From the NCBI GenBank assembly GCA_045125935.1, contig JBGVNW010000019.1, positions 1 through 13,639 of the forward strand: 13,639 nucleotides of DNA, in the 5' to 3' direction. Made by a program: the position numbers and the translations under genes. The DNA is from CAG-877 sp045125935. Its GTDB lineage: Bacteria; Bacillota_I; Bacilli_A; RF39; UBA660. This document shows positions 1 to 6,101 of this stretch, piece after piece; the stretch's first letter is position 1; every line of letters starts with the position of its first letter. A model generated the notes under the pieces. That model ran no database searches, was not told the DNA's origin, and saw only the letters and a list, made by a program, of their open reading frames with translations.

Positions 1-963
1 GTAGTAAAACAAGCAAAAGAAATTGATTTACTAACTTATTTTATGAACAATAATCCATCAGAACTTGTAAGAAAAGGTACTAATACATATTCCTTAAAAA
101 GTCATGATAGTGTCATTATAAGTAATGGATTATGGCATAGATTTTCAACACATCAAGCAGGAAAGTCAGCAGTTGATTATCTTATTAAAGTAGAAAATAT
201 GACATTACAAGAGGCAGTTTCAAGTGTATTAAATAGAAATATAGATACATATATTAGACCTCAATATAGTAATGAAAATGCACCTAAAACGATAGTTATT
301 CCAGAAAAAGCGAGTACCAATAAACAAGTTATAGAGTATCTAAAAAACAGAGGAATTGATGAAGAAATAATAAATGATTGCATAAATAAAAAGATTATTT
401 ATCAAGAAAATAAAACCAATAATGCAGTATTTTTAGGGTACGATAATGATAACAATATCAAATATGCAGGGTGCAGAAGTACAAATGAAAAAAGAATAAT
501 GAGAGATGCAAAGGGGAGTTCAAAAGAGTATTCTTTTAGAATGTTAGGAGCAGAAGAATGTAATTCATTACATATATTTGAGAGCAGTATAGATTTATTA
601 TCTTATGCAACATTATTAAAAAATAAGGGATATGATTATACAAATCAAAATCTTTTATCACTTGCAGGAGTGTACCAACCAAGTTCTAATATAGAACAAA
701 GTAAAGTACCAATAGCAGTACAAAACTTTTTAAATAAAAACACAAATATAAAAGATATTGTATTACATTTTGATAATGATATAGCAGGAAGAAATGCAAC
801 AAAAGCAATGATATATGCACTTGATAAGTACAATGTTTATGATATTCCTGCTCCTTATGGTAAAGACATAAATGATTACTTATGTTACAGCATAGGGTTA
901 AAAAATAGGCAAGAAATTGACAGATATAAAATGAAAAAAGAGCAAAATAGAGTACCAATATAG
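1..963 (+). CDS. DUF3991/TOPRIM primase-like protein, 5' end cut by window edge
   Basis: The reading frame is open from base 1 with no stop before the TAG at 961-963. The residues before the first ATG (43) read VVKQAKEIDLLTYF, which matches the usual start of this family, so the true start lies outside the window, probably only 10-20 codons upstream. 320 codons are visible. The N-terminal third resembles the DUF3991 zinc-finger-like domain of ICE primases, ending near KSAVDYLIKV. The C-terminal half carries a TOPRIM fold: the acidic strand HIFESSIDLLSYA (codons around 576-610) and LHFDNDIAGRNATKAM (about 763-810), with the DxDxxG metal-binding motif. Proteins of this type occur beside the relaxase genes of Tn1549-like ICEs and are thought to act in replication or priming of the element; the biochemical role is inferred. 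The family assignment is secure, the exact activity is not. Confidence 0.88.
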   Translation, partial: VVKQAKEIDLLTYFMNNNPSELVRKGTNTYSLKSHDSVIISNGLWHRFSTHQAGKSAVDYLIKVENMTLQEAVSSVLNRNIDTYIRPQYSNENAPKTIVIPEKASTNKQVIEYLKNRGIDEEIINDCINKKIIYQENKTNNAVFLGYDNDNNIKYAGCRSTNEKRIMRDAKGSSKEYSFRMLGAEECNSLHIFESSIDLLSYATLLKNKGYDYTNQNLLSLAGVYQPSSNIEQSKVPIAVQNFLNKNTNIKDIVLHFDNDIAGRNATKAMIYALDKYNVYDIPAPYGKDINDYLCYSIGLKNRQEIDRYKMKKEQNRVPI

Positions 964-1081
964 GTACATTTAAAAATGTAAAAAAAGGATTTCTTGTCCT
1001 AGCAAGCACTGAATTTGTTCACACGAAAATATCGTGTTTCAAAATTCTATTCTATGGGGTTACCCCAATCCCCATTTTTAA
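964..1081. other. Candidate oriT (origin of transfer) region
   Basis: This noncoding stretch lies between the primase-like gene and the mobC-relaxase pair, a usual place for oriT in this class of element. It holds four inverted repeats in a row. A perfect 7-bp repeat TACATTT/AAATGTA is at 965-971 and 974-980. AGGAT/GTCCT (one G-T pair) is at 986-990 and 996-1000. A perfect 6-bp repeat ACACGA/TCGTGT is at 1021-1026 and 1032-1037. GGGGT-T-ACCCC is at 1056-1066, followed by a second CCCC run at 1070-1073. The G/C-rich block stands out in AT-rich surroundings. I cannot place the nick site. The call rests on position and repeat structure, not on a recognised nic sequence. Confidence 0.6.
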
Positions 1082-1092
1082 ATGAGTAAAAC

Positions 1093-1099
1093 AGGAGGG
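1093..1099 (+). promoter_or_regulatory. Ribosome binding site that decides the mobC start
   Basis: AGGAGGG sits 6 bases before a TTG at 1106. It lies inside the longer reading frame that begins with ATG at 1082, and that ATG has no ribosome binding site of its own. Translation therefore most likely starts at TTG 1106. Confidence 0.75.
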
Positions 1100-1105
1100 A
1101 GCGAT

Positions 1106-1417
1106 TTGAGAAAAAGATATATAAGAAAAGATATAATGCTTAATGAAATTGAGAATGAAAAACTAATTGAAGATTGCCAAAGATGTAATCTTTCTTATGG
1201 AGAATATTTTAGAAGATTGTTAATGAATGAACAAATAAAAGAAAAGCCTGGCAAAGAATTTTATGTGATAATGAAACAGCTTTCTAAAATAGGAGTTAAT
1301 CTTAATCAAATAGCAAAGAAAGCAAATCAAACAGATAAAATAGATAAAGATTATTATAAGAGTGAAGCAGATATTTGGCACAAATTTGCAGAAGAAGTAA
1401 AAGATAAGTTTTTATAG
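1106..1417 (+). CDS. mobC: MobC-like plasmid mobilisation / relaxosome accessory protein
   Basis: A 103-aa protein starting MRKRYIRKDIMLNEIE if TTG 1106 is used; the frame can be extended to ATG 1082 (111 aa), but only TTG 1106 has a Shine-Dalgarno sequence at good spacing and gives the family's usual 'RKR' N-terminus. The N-terminal half looks like a ribbon-helix-helix DNA-binding domain (LNEIENEKLIEDCQRCNLSYGEYFRRLLM). The C-terminal half has the MobC signature SKIGVNLNQIAKKANQ, with Leu/Ile-Asn repeats. MobC proteins bind oriT and help the relaxase open and nick the DNA. The gene lies between the candidate oriT and the relaxase gene, and its TAG stop overlaps the relaxase ribosome binding site, so the two are translationally coupled. 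Function is inferred from family and neighbours. Confidence 0.85.
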   Translation: MRKRYIRKDIMLNEIENEKLIEDCQRCNLSYGEYFRRLLMNEQIKEKPGKEFYVIMKQLSKIGVNLNQIAKKANQTDKIDKDYYKSEADIWHKFAEEVKDKFL

Positions 1418-1428
1418 GAGGTGGTAAT

Positions 1429-2811
1429 TTGGCAGTAACAAAAATATGGAAAGTTGTTAAAAGAATGGATCATGTTATAGGTTATGCTAAAGATGTAAAT
1501 AAAACAAAAATTGAATTTAATCAGAATTATGAAATGTTAGTAGATGACTTGCAAAATGTAATTGATTATGCAAGAAATTCAGATAAAACAGAAAAAGAAT
1601 ATTTTGTTACAGGAATAAATTGTGATTCGGATTCAGCTTATGAAGAAATGCAGGATACGAAAAGATATTATAATAAAAAAGATAAAATTTTAGCATTTCA
1701 CGCATATCAATCTTTTGCAGAGGGAGAGGTTACTCCAGAATTAGCACATCAAATTGGTGTGCAACTTGCAAATGAAATGTGGGGAGATAGATTTCAAGTA
1801 GTAGTTACAACTCATCTTAATACTAATCATATACATAATCACATTGTGCTTAATTCTGTTTCTTTTGAAGATGGCTTAAAATATTATGATAATCATACTA
1901 ATTATGCAAAAATGAGGCATATATCAGATGAGCTTTGTAAGGAATACGGATTAAGTGTAATAGAAGAAAAAGCAACAAAGAAAAAAATGAACTATGATAA
2001 TTTTTATAAGAAATCTTTATATACTGACAACTATTCTAATAATGCAAAACGAGATTTAGATTTAGCAATTAGACAAGCATATTCTTATGATGACTTTTTA
2101 TACTTAATGAAAAAATTAGATTATGAAATTATTTTTAGAGCTAATAAAATAAGTATTAGAAAAGAACCATATAAAAGAAACATTAGAATAGAAAGAAGAT
2201 ATGGAGAAAATTATTCAATAGAAAATATAAAAAGAAGAATAATAGAAGAACAAGCAGTTCGAGTTCCGTTTATAGAAAATGTTTATAATTATAGAAAAGT
2301 TAATTATCCTTTTGCTAAAAGGCACAAAAGAGCCAAAGCGAAAGGATTTATTGCTTTATATTATCATTATTGTTATTTGCTAAAAGTTTTTCCAGATAAT
2401 GTACCACAACAAAGATTACCACCAAGTATTAGAGCAGATGTTTCAAGAATGGAACAATTATCTGAAGAAGCAAGATTTTTAGCAACACATAAAATAAAAA
2501 CATTTGAAGAATTAAGTAACTATCAAGATGATGTGAATTTTAAAATAAAAGAAATACTAGACCAAAGAGAAAGACTTTGGGCAAAAAGAAAGTTATCAAA
2601 AGATGGAAATGAAATGCACGAATATGCAGAGCAGATTTCATCTTTAAATGATAAATTAGTTAAATTAAGAAAGAGGGTGGAATTATGTGAAGATATTAAA
2701 ACAAGAGTACCGAAGATAGATAATAATTTATCTGAATTAGATACACAAGAAGAAATGGAAAAAGAAACAAAAGAGAGAAAAAAAGAGAAAAGAAAAAAAG
2801 GAAAGGAGTAA
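1429..2811 (+). CDS. MOBP-type relaxase (relaxase/mobilisation nuclease domain)
   Basis: A 460-aa relaxase of the Tn1549/CTn type. It would nick oriT, stay bound to the 5' end through a tyrosine and pilot the strand into the recipient. The start is TTG 1429, 8 bases after AGGAGG, giving MAVTKIWKVVKRMDHVIGYA; Y19 is the likely catalytic tyrosine. The metal-binding histidine motif is HIHNH (H134, H136, H138), within the very conserved stretch from WGDRFQVVVTTHLN to VLNSVSF. The C-terminal third (about residues 330-460) is charged and probably coiled coil, ending in a Lys/Glu-rich tail (KETKERKKEKRKKGKE). The coding DNA of this tail contains two runs of seven A and ends in AAAGGAG, which serves as the ribosome binding site of the next gene. 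Length is normal for the family and no key residue is missing. Confidence 0.95.
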   Translation: MAVTKIWKVVKRMDHVIGYAKDVNKTKIEFNQNYEMLVDDLQNVIDYARNSDKTEKEYFVTGINCDSDSAYEEMQDTKRYYNKKDKILAFHAYQSFAEGEVTPELAHQIGVQLANEMWGDRFQVVVTTHLNTNHIHNHIVLNSVSFEDGLKYYDNHTNYAKMRHISDELCKEYGLSVIEEKATKKKMNYDNFYKKSLYTDNYSNNAKRDLDLAIRQAYSYDDFLYLMKKLDYEIIFRANKISIRKEPYKRNIRIERRYGENYSIENIKRRIIEEQAVRVPFIENVYNYRKVNYPFAKRHKRAKAKGFIALYYHYCYLLKVFPDNVPQQRLPPSIRADVSRMEQLSEEARFLATHKIKTFEELSNYQDDVNFKIKEILDQRERLWAKRKLSKDGNEMHEYAEQISSLNDKLVKLRKRVELCEDIKTRVPKIDNNLSELDTQEEMEKETKERKKEKRKKGKE

Positions 2812-2818
2812 ATGATAT

Positions 2819-3583
2819 ATGAGTGTTAATGGAGATGTATCAGAACAAGTAGTAAGATTAAGTTTAGAGGGATTTGAAATTTTAGCAAGACTAACTGGTA
2901 GTGGAGCAAAGAATGTTGCTGCAATGATTTATACTATTATGAAAGATAAAAAACAAACAAAAGGAAAAATTAGACTTAATAATATGTTAAAAACAGGAAA
3001 GCCTTTAAAAATTTTTACTGTAAGCAGAGAAGATTTAAAAACATTTGCAAGAGAAGCAAAAAATTATGGTATTTCATATTGTGCTTTAATCAATAGAAAT
3101 AACAAAGACATTGATGGAATGGTAGATGTTATGGTTAAAGATGAAGATGCTTCAAGAATAAATAGAATTGTTGAAAGATTTAAACTAACAACAACAGATA
3201 CAGCAAGAATGGATACAGTTATTACAAAATCTATTGAAGATAGAGAGGCAGAAAAAAGAGAAAAGGGTATTCCAGAAAAATCAAAGGAACAACAACTAGA
3301 AGATTTACTTGCTAAAAAGCCTATGCAGACAGAAGAAACCTCAAAAGTAAATTTCAATATGGCAAAGACGGAAAAAGACCCTCTGTCAGAGCCTTCCTCA
3401 ACGACTTCCAAAATGCAAGAAGGGGTATCTAAAGGAGCAAAGAAACCATCTGTAAAGAAAGAACTTGCAGAACTTAAAGTTGAAGCAAAGAGATTAGATG
3501 AACAAAAATCTAAAGAAAAGGTTAAAGTAAATATAGCACCTGTTCAAAATAATAAAAAAGCAAAAGCAAAATCAAGTAGATAA
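2819..3583 (+). CDS. pcfB: PcfB-family protein (DUF3801)
   Basis: A 254-aa protein of the PcfB/DUF3801 family, named for PcfB of the enterococcal plasmid pCF10, where it is a relaxosome accessory factor linked to the coupling protein. The conserved domain covers about residues 1-125 (VSEQVVRLSLEGFEILARLTGSGAKNVAAMIYTI... and FTVSREDLKTFAREAKNYGISYCAL). The rest is low-complexity, Lys/Glu/Ser-rich and probably disordered, with a family-like patch around DPLSEPSSTTSK and KPSVKKELAELK. The start is ATG 2819 behind GGAG at 2805-2808. It follows the relaxase by 7 bases and precedes a small conserved gene and virD4, the usual CTn order. The DNA at about 3361-3425 is richer in G+C and uses codons (CCC, TCC, ACG) that are rare elsewhere in the window. 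Confidence 0.88.
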   Translation: MSVNGDVSEQVVRLSLEGFEILARLTGSGAKNVAAMIYTIMKDKKQTKGKIRLNNMLKTGKPLKIFTVSREDLKTFAREAKNYGISYCALINRNNKDIDGMVDVMVKDEDASRINRIVERFKLTTTDTARMDTVITKSIEDREAEKREKGIPEKSKEQQLEDLLAKKPMQTEETSKVNFNMAKTEKDPLSEPSSTTSKMQEGVSKGAKKPSVKKELAELKVEAKRLDEQKSKEKVKVNIAPVQNNKKAKAKSSR

Positions 3584-3596
3584 GGAGGAATGTTTA

Positions 3597-3812
3597 ATGG
3601 AAGAAATGAGAACAATTAATTTAGATAAATATGATTATCGACTAATATTAAATGCATTAAATGAATTTAGAAATATAAAAATACAAGAAAATGTTGATAT
3701 AGAAATCATAGATAAGTTAATGTCAAAATTATTAAAAGCCCCTGTAAATAAGAAGATGTTATCTTTAAATAGAACTGCAAAGGGAAAATTTACAAGCAAT
3801 GAAGCAAGATGA
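3597..3812 (+). CDS. Small conserved ICE protein of unknown function
   Basis: A 71-aa protein starting MEEMRTINLDKYDYRLILNA. The start is ATG 3597, 8 bases after GGAGG at 3584-3588. Small proteins of this kind, with an N-terminal 'RTINLDxYDYRLxLNAL' motif, commonly sit directly before virD4 in Tn1549-like elements; no biochemical function is known to me. It appears soluble and mostly helical, with no membrane segment. Its 3' end overlaps the likely virD4 start (3799) by 14 bases in another frame, so virD4, which lacks a good ribosome binding site, is probably translated by coupling to this gene. Confidence 0.75.
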   Translation: MEEMRTINLDKYDYRLILNALNEFRNIKIQENVDIEIIDKLMSKLLKAPVNKKMLSLNRTAKGKFTSNEAR

Positions 3813-4344
3813 AAAAAGAATAATGAGAGTGTTGTATGTAATAGGAATTATTCCAATTATTTGGATTGCTCTCCTTTTAGCTCCTTATACTAAAGGTGGA
3901 CTTATAGAAATAATAAAAAATGGTAGTGCTGCATTAAATCAGCCATTTAAAATAGTTATTGTAGAGAATAGCATTAGAACTATTCTTATTTTTTTGATTA
4001 TTTATATATTTTCAATCTTATTATATGAATCAACTAGAAAGAATTATAGGAGGAGAGAAGAAAATGGTTCAGCCAAATGGGGCGAGGCAAAGGAATTAAA
4101 TAAAAAATACAAACAACCTAATAATTATAATAAGTTGCTTACTAAAAATGTTTCTGTTGGATTAAATGGAAGAAAGCATAGAAGAAATGTTAATGTATTA
4201 GTTATTGGTGGTTCTGGTGCAGGAAAGACATTTAGTTATTGTAAGCCAAATGTAATGCAATGTGCAACCTCGTATGTTATACTTGATCCAAAAGGAGAAA
4301 TTGTAAGAGATACAGGTTATTTATTAGAAAAAGAACGGATATGA
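3799..4344 (+). CDS. virD4: VirD4/TraG coupling protein, N-terminal part (membrane anchor and Walker A)
   Basis: 181 aa in frame before the premature TGA. Two membrane segments (about residues 10-29 and 60-78) form the anchor of the coupling protein, with a short loop containing APYTKGGLIEI. After them comes YRRREENGSAKWGEAKE, then the Walker A motif GGSGAGKT (residues 137-144) and the strand SYVILDPKGEIVRDTGYLLEK. VirD4 proteins are hexameric ATPases at the inner membrane that bring the relaxosome to the type IV secretion channel. On its own this fragment lacks Walker B and cannot be an active ATPase. ATG 3799 is the first in-frame start; ATG 3823 is an alternative. Neither has a clear ribosome binding site, which suggests coupling to the overlapping upstream gene. 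A strong Shine-Dalgarno-like AGGAGGAG at 4048-4055 encodes the RRRE motif; the only ATG behind it (4064) opens a frame of 11 codons. Confidence 0.85.
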   Translation: MKQDEKRIMRVLYVIGIIPIIWIALLLAPYTKGGLIEIIKNGSAALNQPFKIVIVENSIRTILIFLIIYIFSILLYESTRKNYRRREENGSAKWGEAKELNKKYKQPNNYNKLLTKNVSVGLNGRKHRRNVNVLVIGGSGAGKTFSYCKPNVMQCATSYVILDPKGEIVRDTGYLLEKERI

Positions 4345-4369
4345 AATTAAAGTATTAGACTTAATAAAT

Positions 4370-5629
4370 ATGGAGAAATCGCATTGCTATAATCCGTTTG
4401 TATATATAAAAACAGATAATGATGTTCAAAAATTAGTAACAAACCTTTTTAAATCAACAACACCAAAAGGAAGTAGCACAAACGACCCATTTTGGGATAC
4501 TGCTGCAAGTATGTTGCTTTTAGCTTTAATATTTTATTTGAAATATGAAGCTCCTGAAGAAGAACAAAACTTTGTAATGGTAATGGAATTACTACGAGCA
4601 GGAGATGTTAAAGAAGATGATGACGAATATGTTAGTCCTCTTGATATGTTATTTAATAGATTAGAAACAAGAAATCCAGAGCATATTGCTTTAAAATATT
4701 ATAGAGCATATCATTCAGGTTCAGCTAAAACATTAAAATCAATACAAGTAACTCTTGCTGCAAGACTTGAAAAATTTAATTTAGAGAGTATGGCACAACT
4801 TACACAAACAGATGAATTAGACTTGCCAAGTTTAGGAGAAAAGAAAGTTGCACTATTTGCAATTATTCCAGATAATGATACATCATTTAATTTTTTAGTT
4901 AGTGTTTTATATACACAACTTTTTCAACAATTATTTTATTTAGCAGATTATAAATATGGTGGCAGTTTGCCAGTTCATGTACACTTTGTAATGGACGAAT
5001 TTGCAAATGTAAGCCTACCAGATGACTTTGATAAAATATTATCAGTAATGAGGTCAAGAGAGGTATCTGTTTCTATAATATTGCAAAATTTAGCACAATT
5101 AAAAGCCTTATTTGAAAAACAATGGGAAAGTATAGTTGGAAATTGTGATGAGTTTTTATATTTAGGTGGTAATGAACAAAGCACCCATAAGTATGTTAGT
5201 GAATTATTAGGAAAAGAAACAATAGATACAAATACTTATGGTAGGAGTTATGGTTCACATGGCAGTTATTCTACAAATGACCAAATTGCAGGTAGAGAAC
5301 TATTGACACCAGATGAGGTAAGAATGCTAGACAATAATTATGCTTTACTATTTATTAGAGGGGAAAGACCTGTAAAAGACTTTAAATTTAATCTAAAAGA
5401 ACATTTTAATAGTATAAATACACCTATTGGAAATAAAGAAATAAAACCATATCTACATGGAGGAACAGAAAATTCAATAGGAACAATATCATTTAATTTA
5501 GATGATATAGAAATTGATACAAAAGAAATTATAGATTTAGAAACAAATGAACTTGATATTGAATTATTATCAAGTGAAGAAATTGAAAATATGTACAAAG
5601 AAGATACGAATAATGCTAATAGTATCTAA
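4370..5629 (+). CDS. virD4: VirD4/TraG coupling protein, C-terminal part (Walker B and all-alpha domain)
   Basis: From ATG 4370 this frame encodes 419 aa, but the family match begins earlier, at GYEIKVLDLIN (about 4337), and ATG 4370 has no ribosome binding site. It is therefore the continuation of the upstream fragment and not an independent gene. It contains YNPFVYI, the conserved NDPFWDTAASMLLLAL stretch, the all-alpha domain region (about residues 60-150), and Walker B as HVHFVMDEFANV (residues 203-214; D209, E210). These are followed by QNLAQLKALFEKQWESIVGNCDEFLYLGG, the sensor-type motif of TraG/VirD4 ATPases. The last 60 residues are acidic. Apart from the junction, this half is intact: no other stop or indel is seen. 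A strong terminator begins at its stop codon. Confidence 0.88.
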   Translation: MEKSHCYNPFVYIKTDNDVQKLVTNLFKSTTPKGSSTNDPFWDTAASMLLLALIFYLKYEAPEEEQNFVMVMELLRAGDVKEDDDEYVSPLDMLFNRLETRNPEHIALKYYRAYHSGSAKTLKSIQVTLAARLEKFNLESMAQLTQTDELDLPSLGEKKVALFAIIPDNDTSFNFLVSVLYTQLFQQLFYLADYKYGGSLPVHVHFVMDEFANVSLPDDFDKILSVMRSREVSVSIILQNLAQLKALFEKQWESIVGNCDEFLYLGGNEQSTHKYVSELLGKETIDTNTYGRSYGSHGSYSTNDQIAGRELLTPDEVRMLDNNYALLFIRGERPVKDFKFNLKEHFNSINTPIGNKEIKPYLHGGTENSIGTISFNLDDIEIDTKEIIDLETNELDIELLSSEEIENMYKEDTNNANSI

Positions 5630-5671
5630 AAGACCAAAGTTATATCTAAAAATAAACTTTGGTCTTTTTTT
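5628..5671 (+). terminator. Strong intrinsic terminator after virD4, inside the transfer operon
   Basis: A perfect 14-bp stem (5628-5641 with 5655-5668; core AGACCAAAGTT/AACTTTGGTCT) has a 13-base loop and is followed by a T run to 5671. It overlaps the virD4 stop codon. Only 35 bases separate it from the pilin start, and no convincing promoter fits in that gap. It therefore separates the DNA-processing genes from the secretion-channel genes and should limit expression of the latter unless RNA polymerase reads through. Confidence 0.9.
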
Positions 5672-5706
5672 GTACCCAAAAATAAAAATTAAGGAGGAGT
5701 TTTGAT

Positions 5707-6045
5707 ATGGAAAATAAGAAAAAAGGAAATTTTAAAGTATTTTTAAAGAAAACATTAAAAAGAGGAGCAATAATTATAGGTTATGTTATTGCATTAAATG
5801 TAGCACAACAAATTCACTCATTCGCAGCAGATGACCCAATAGCTATTGTTAATAATTTATCTAATTTTATATTTGGCTTAATAAGAGCAGTTGGAATGAT
5901 TATTTTAGGTTTTGGAATTGTTCAAGTAGGTATGAGTTTAAAATCTCATGATCCAACACAAAGAGCAAATGGAATAATGACATTAGCAGGTGGAGTGGTA
6001 ATTACATTTGCAAAAGAAATTTTAAATATTATTACAGGTGGATAA
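5707..6045 (+). CDS. VirB2/TrbC-like conjugative pilin subunit
   Basis: A 112-aa small membrane protein. The N-terminus is Lys-rich and followed by a hydrophobic stretch (about residues 20-34), then HSFA-ADDP, a good signal peptidase site after A40. The mature part of about 72 residues has two membrane helices (about 54-73 and 88-108) separated by the polar loop SLKSHDPTQRANG, the layout of VirB2/TrbC pilins. The stretch DDPIAIVNNLSNFIFGLIRAVG is typical of the pilin-like proteins of Firmicute ICEs. It would form the extracellular or trans-envelope part of the channel. The start is ATG 5707 behind AAGGAGGAG at 5691. It is the first gene after the intrinsic terminator and is itself followed by a hairpin. 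Assignment is by topology and family memory; it could also be called a TrbC-family or Maff2-like protein. Confidence 0.78.
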   Translation: MENKKKGNFKVFLKKTLKRGAIIIGYVIALNVAQQIHSFAADDPIAIVNNLSNFIFGLIRAVGMIILGFGIVQVGMSLKSHDPTQRANGIMTLAGGVVITFAKEILNIITGG

Positions 6046-6047
6046 AA

Positions 6048-6072
6048 ATTAAGGCAGTTTATCTGCCTTAAT
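6048..6072 (+). other. Perfect 10-bp hairpin after the pilin gene
   Basis: ATTAAGGCAG (6048-6057) and CTGCCTTAAT (6063-6072) form a perfect 10-bp stem with a 5-base loop directly after the pilin stop codon. No T run follows, so it is not a good Rho-independent terminator. A structure like this could protect the 3' end of a processed pilin mRNA or be the remains of a terminator; that role is inferred. Confidence 0.65.
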
Positions 6073-6088
6073 AAATTAAATTTAGAAT

Positions 6089-6095
6089 GGAGGTG
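6089..6095 (+). promoter_or_regulatory. Ribosome binding site that decides the VirB6-like gene start
   Basis: GGAGGTG lies 6 bases before GTG 6102. It falls inside the extended frame that could start at ATG 6087, and that ATG has no ribosome binding site. GTG 6102, giving MNWIVGNLQNAL, is the better start. Confidence 0.75.
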
Positions 6096-6101
6096 CTAGA
6101 T

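Larger units (their letters stand above)
3799..5629 (+). pseudogene. virD4: virD4/traG coupling protein gene interrupted by a one-base frameshift
   Basis: Two adjacent reading frames together make one complete VirD4-type coupling protein of about 609 aa. The first frame ends at TGA 4342-4344; the second is open from 4328 (after a TAG at 4325-4327) to 5629. Removing one base around 4333-4336 rejoins them as LLEK-(E or N)-GYEIKVLDLINMEKSHC, the sequence expected for the family. This is a mutation, an assembly error or, less likely, recoding. The two parts are described separately below. Confidence 0.8.

Noticed and set aside
965..980. 7-bp inverted repeat after the primase gene as a terminator
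   Set aside because: The stem is almost all A-T and is followed by A, not T, on the coding strand; it fits better as part of the oriT region.
686..1009. 107-aa open frame on the minus strand over the candidate oriT
   Set aside because: Hydrophobic Phe/Leu/Tyr-rich shadow of the primase-like gene; no ribosome binding site or family resemblance.
3064..3411. 115-aa open frame on the minus strand
   Set aside because: Antisense shadow of pcfB; Ser/Ile/Phe-rich with no domain and no ribosome binding site.
4048..4096. AGGAGGAG followed by ATG 4064 inside virD4
   Set aside because: The frame is out of register and stops after 11 codons; the Shine-Dalgarno match comes from the conserved RRRE motif.
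4339..4346. RF2-type programmed +1 frameshift at AUA UGA A in virD4
   Set aside because: There is no upstream Shine-Dalgarno-like stimulator at the right place, AUA does not re-pair well in the +1 frame, and an indel upstream gives the family's GY residues.
5655..5706. Promoter for the pilin gene between the terminator and ATG 5707
   Set aside because: The best pair (TTGGTC at 5660 and TAAAAA at 5683) is weak and would start RNA on top of the ribosome binding site.
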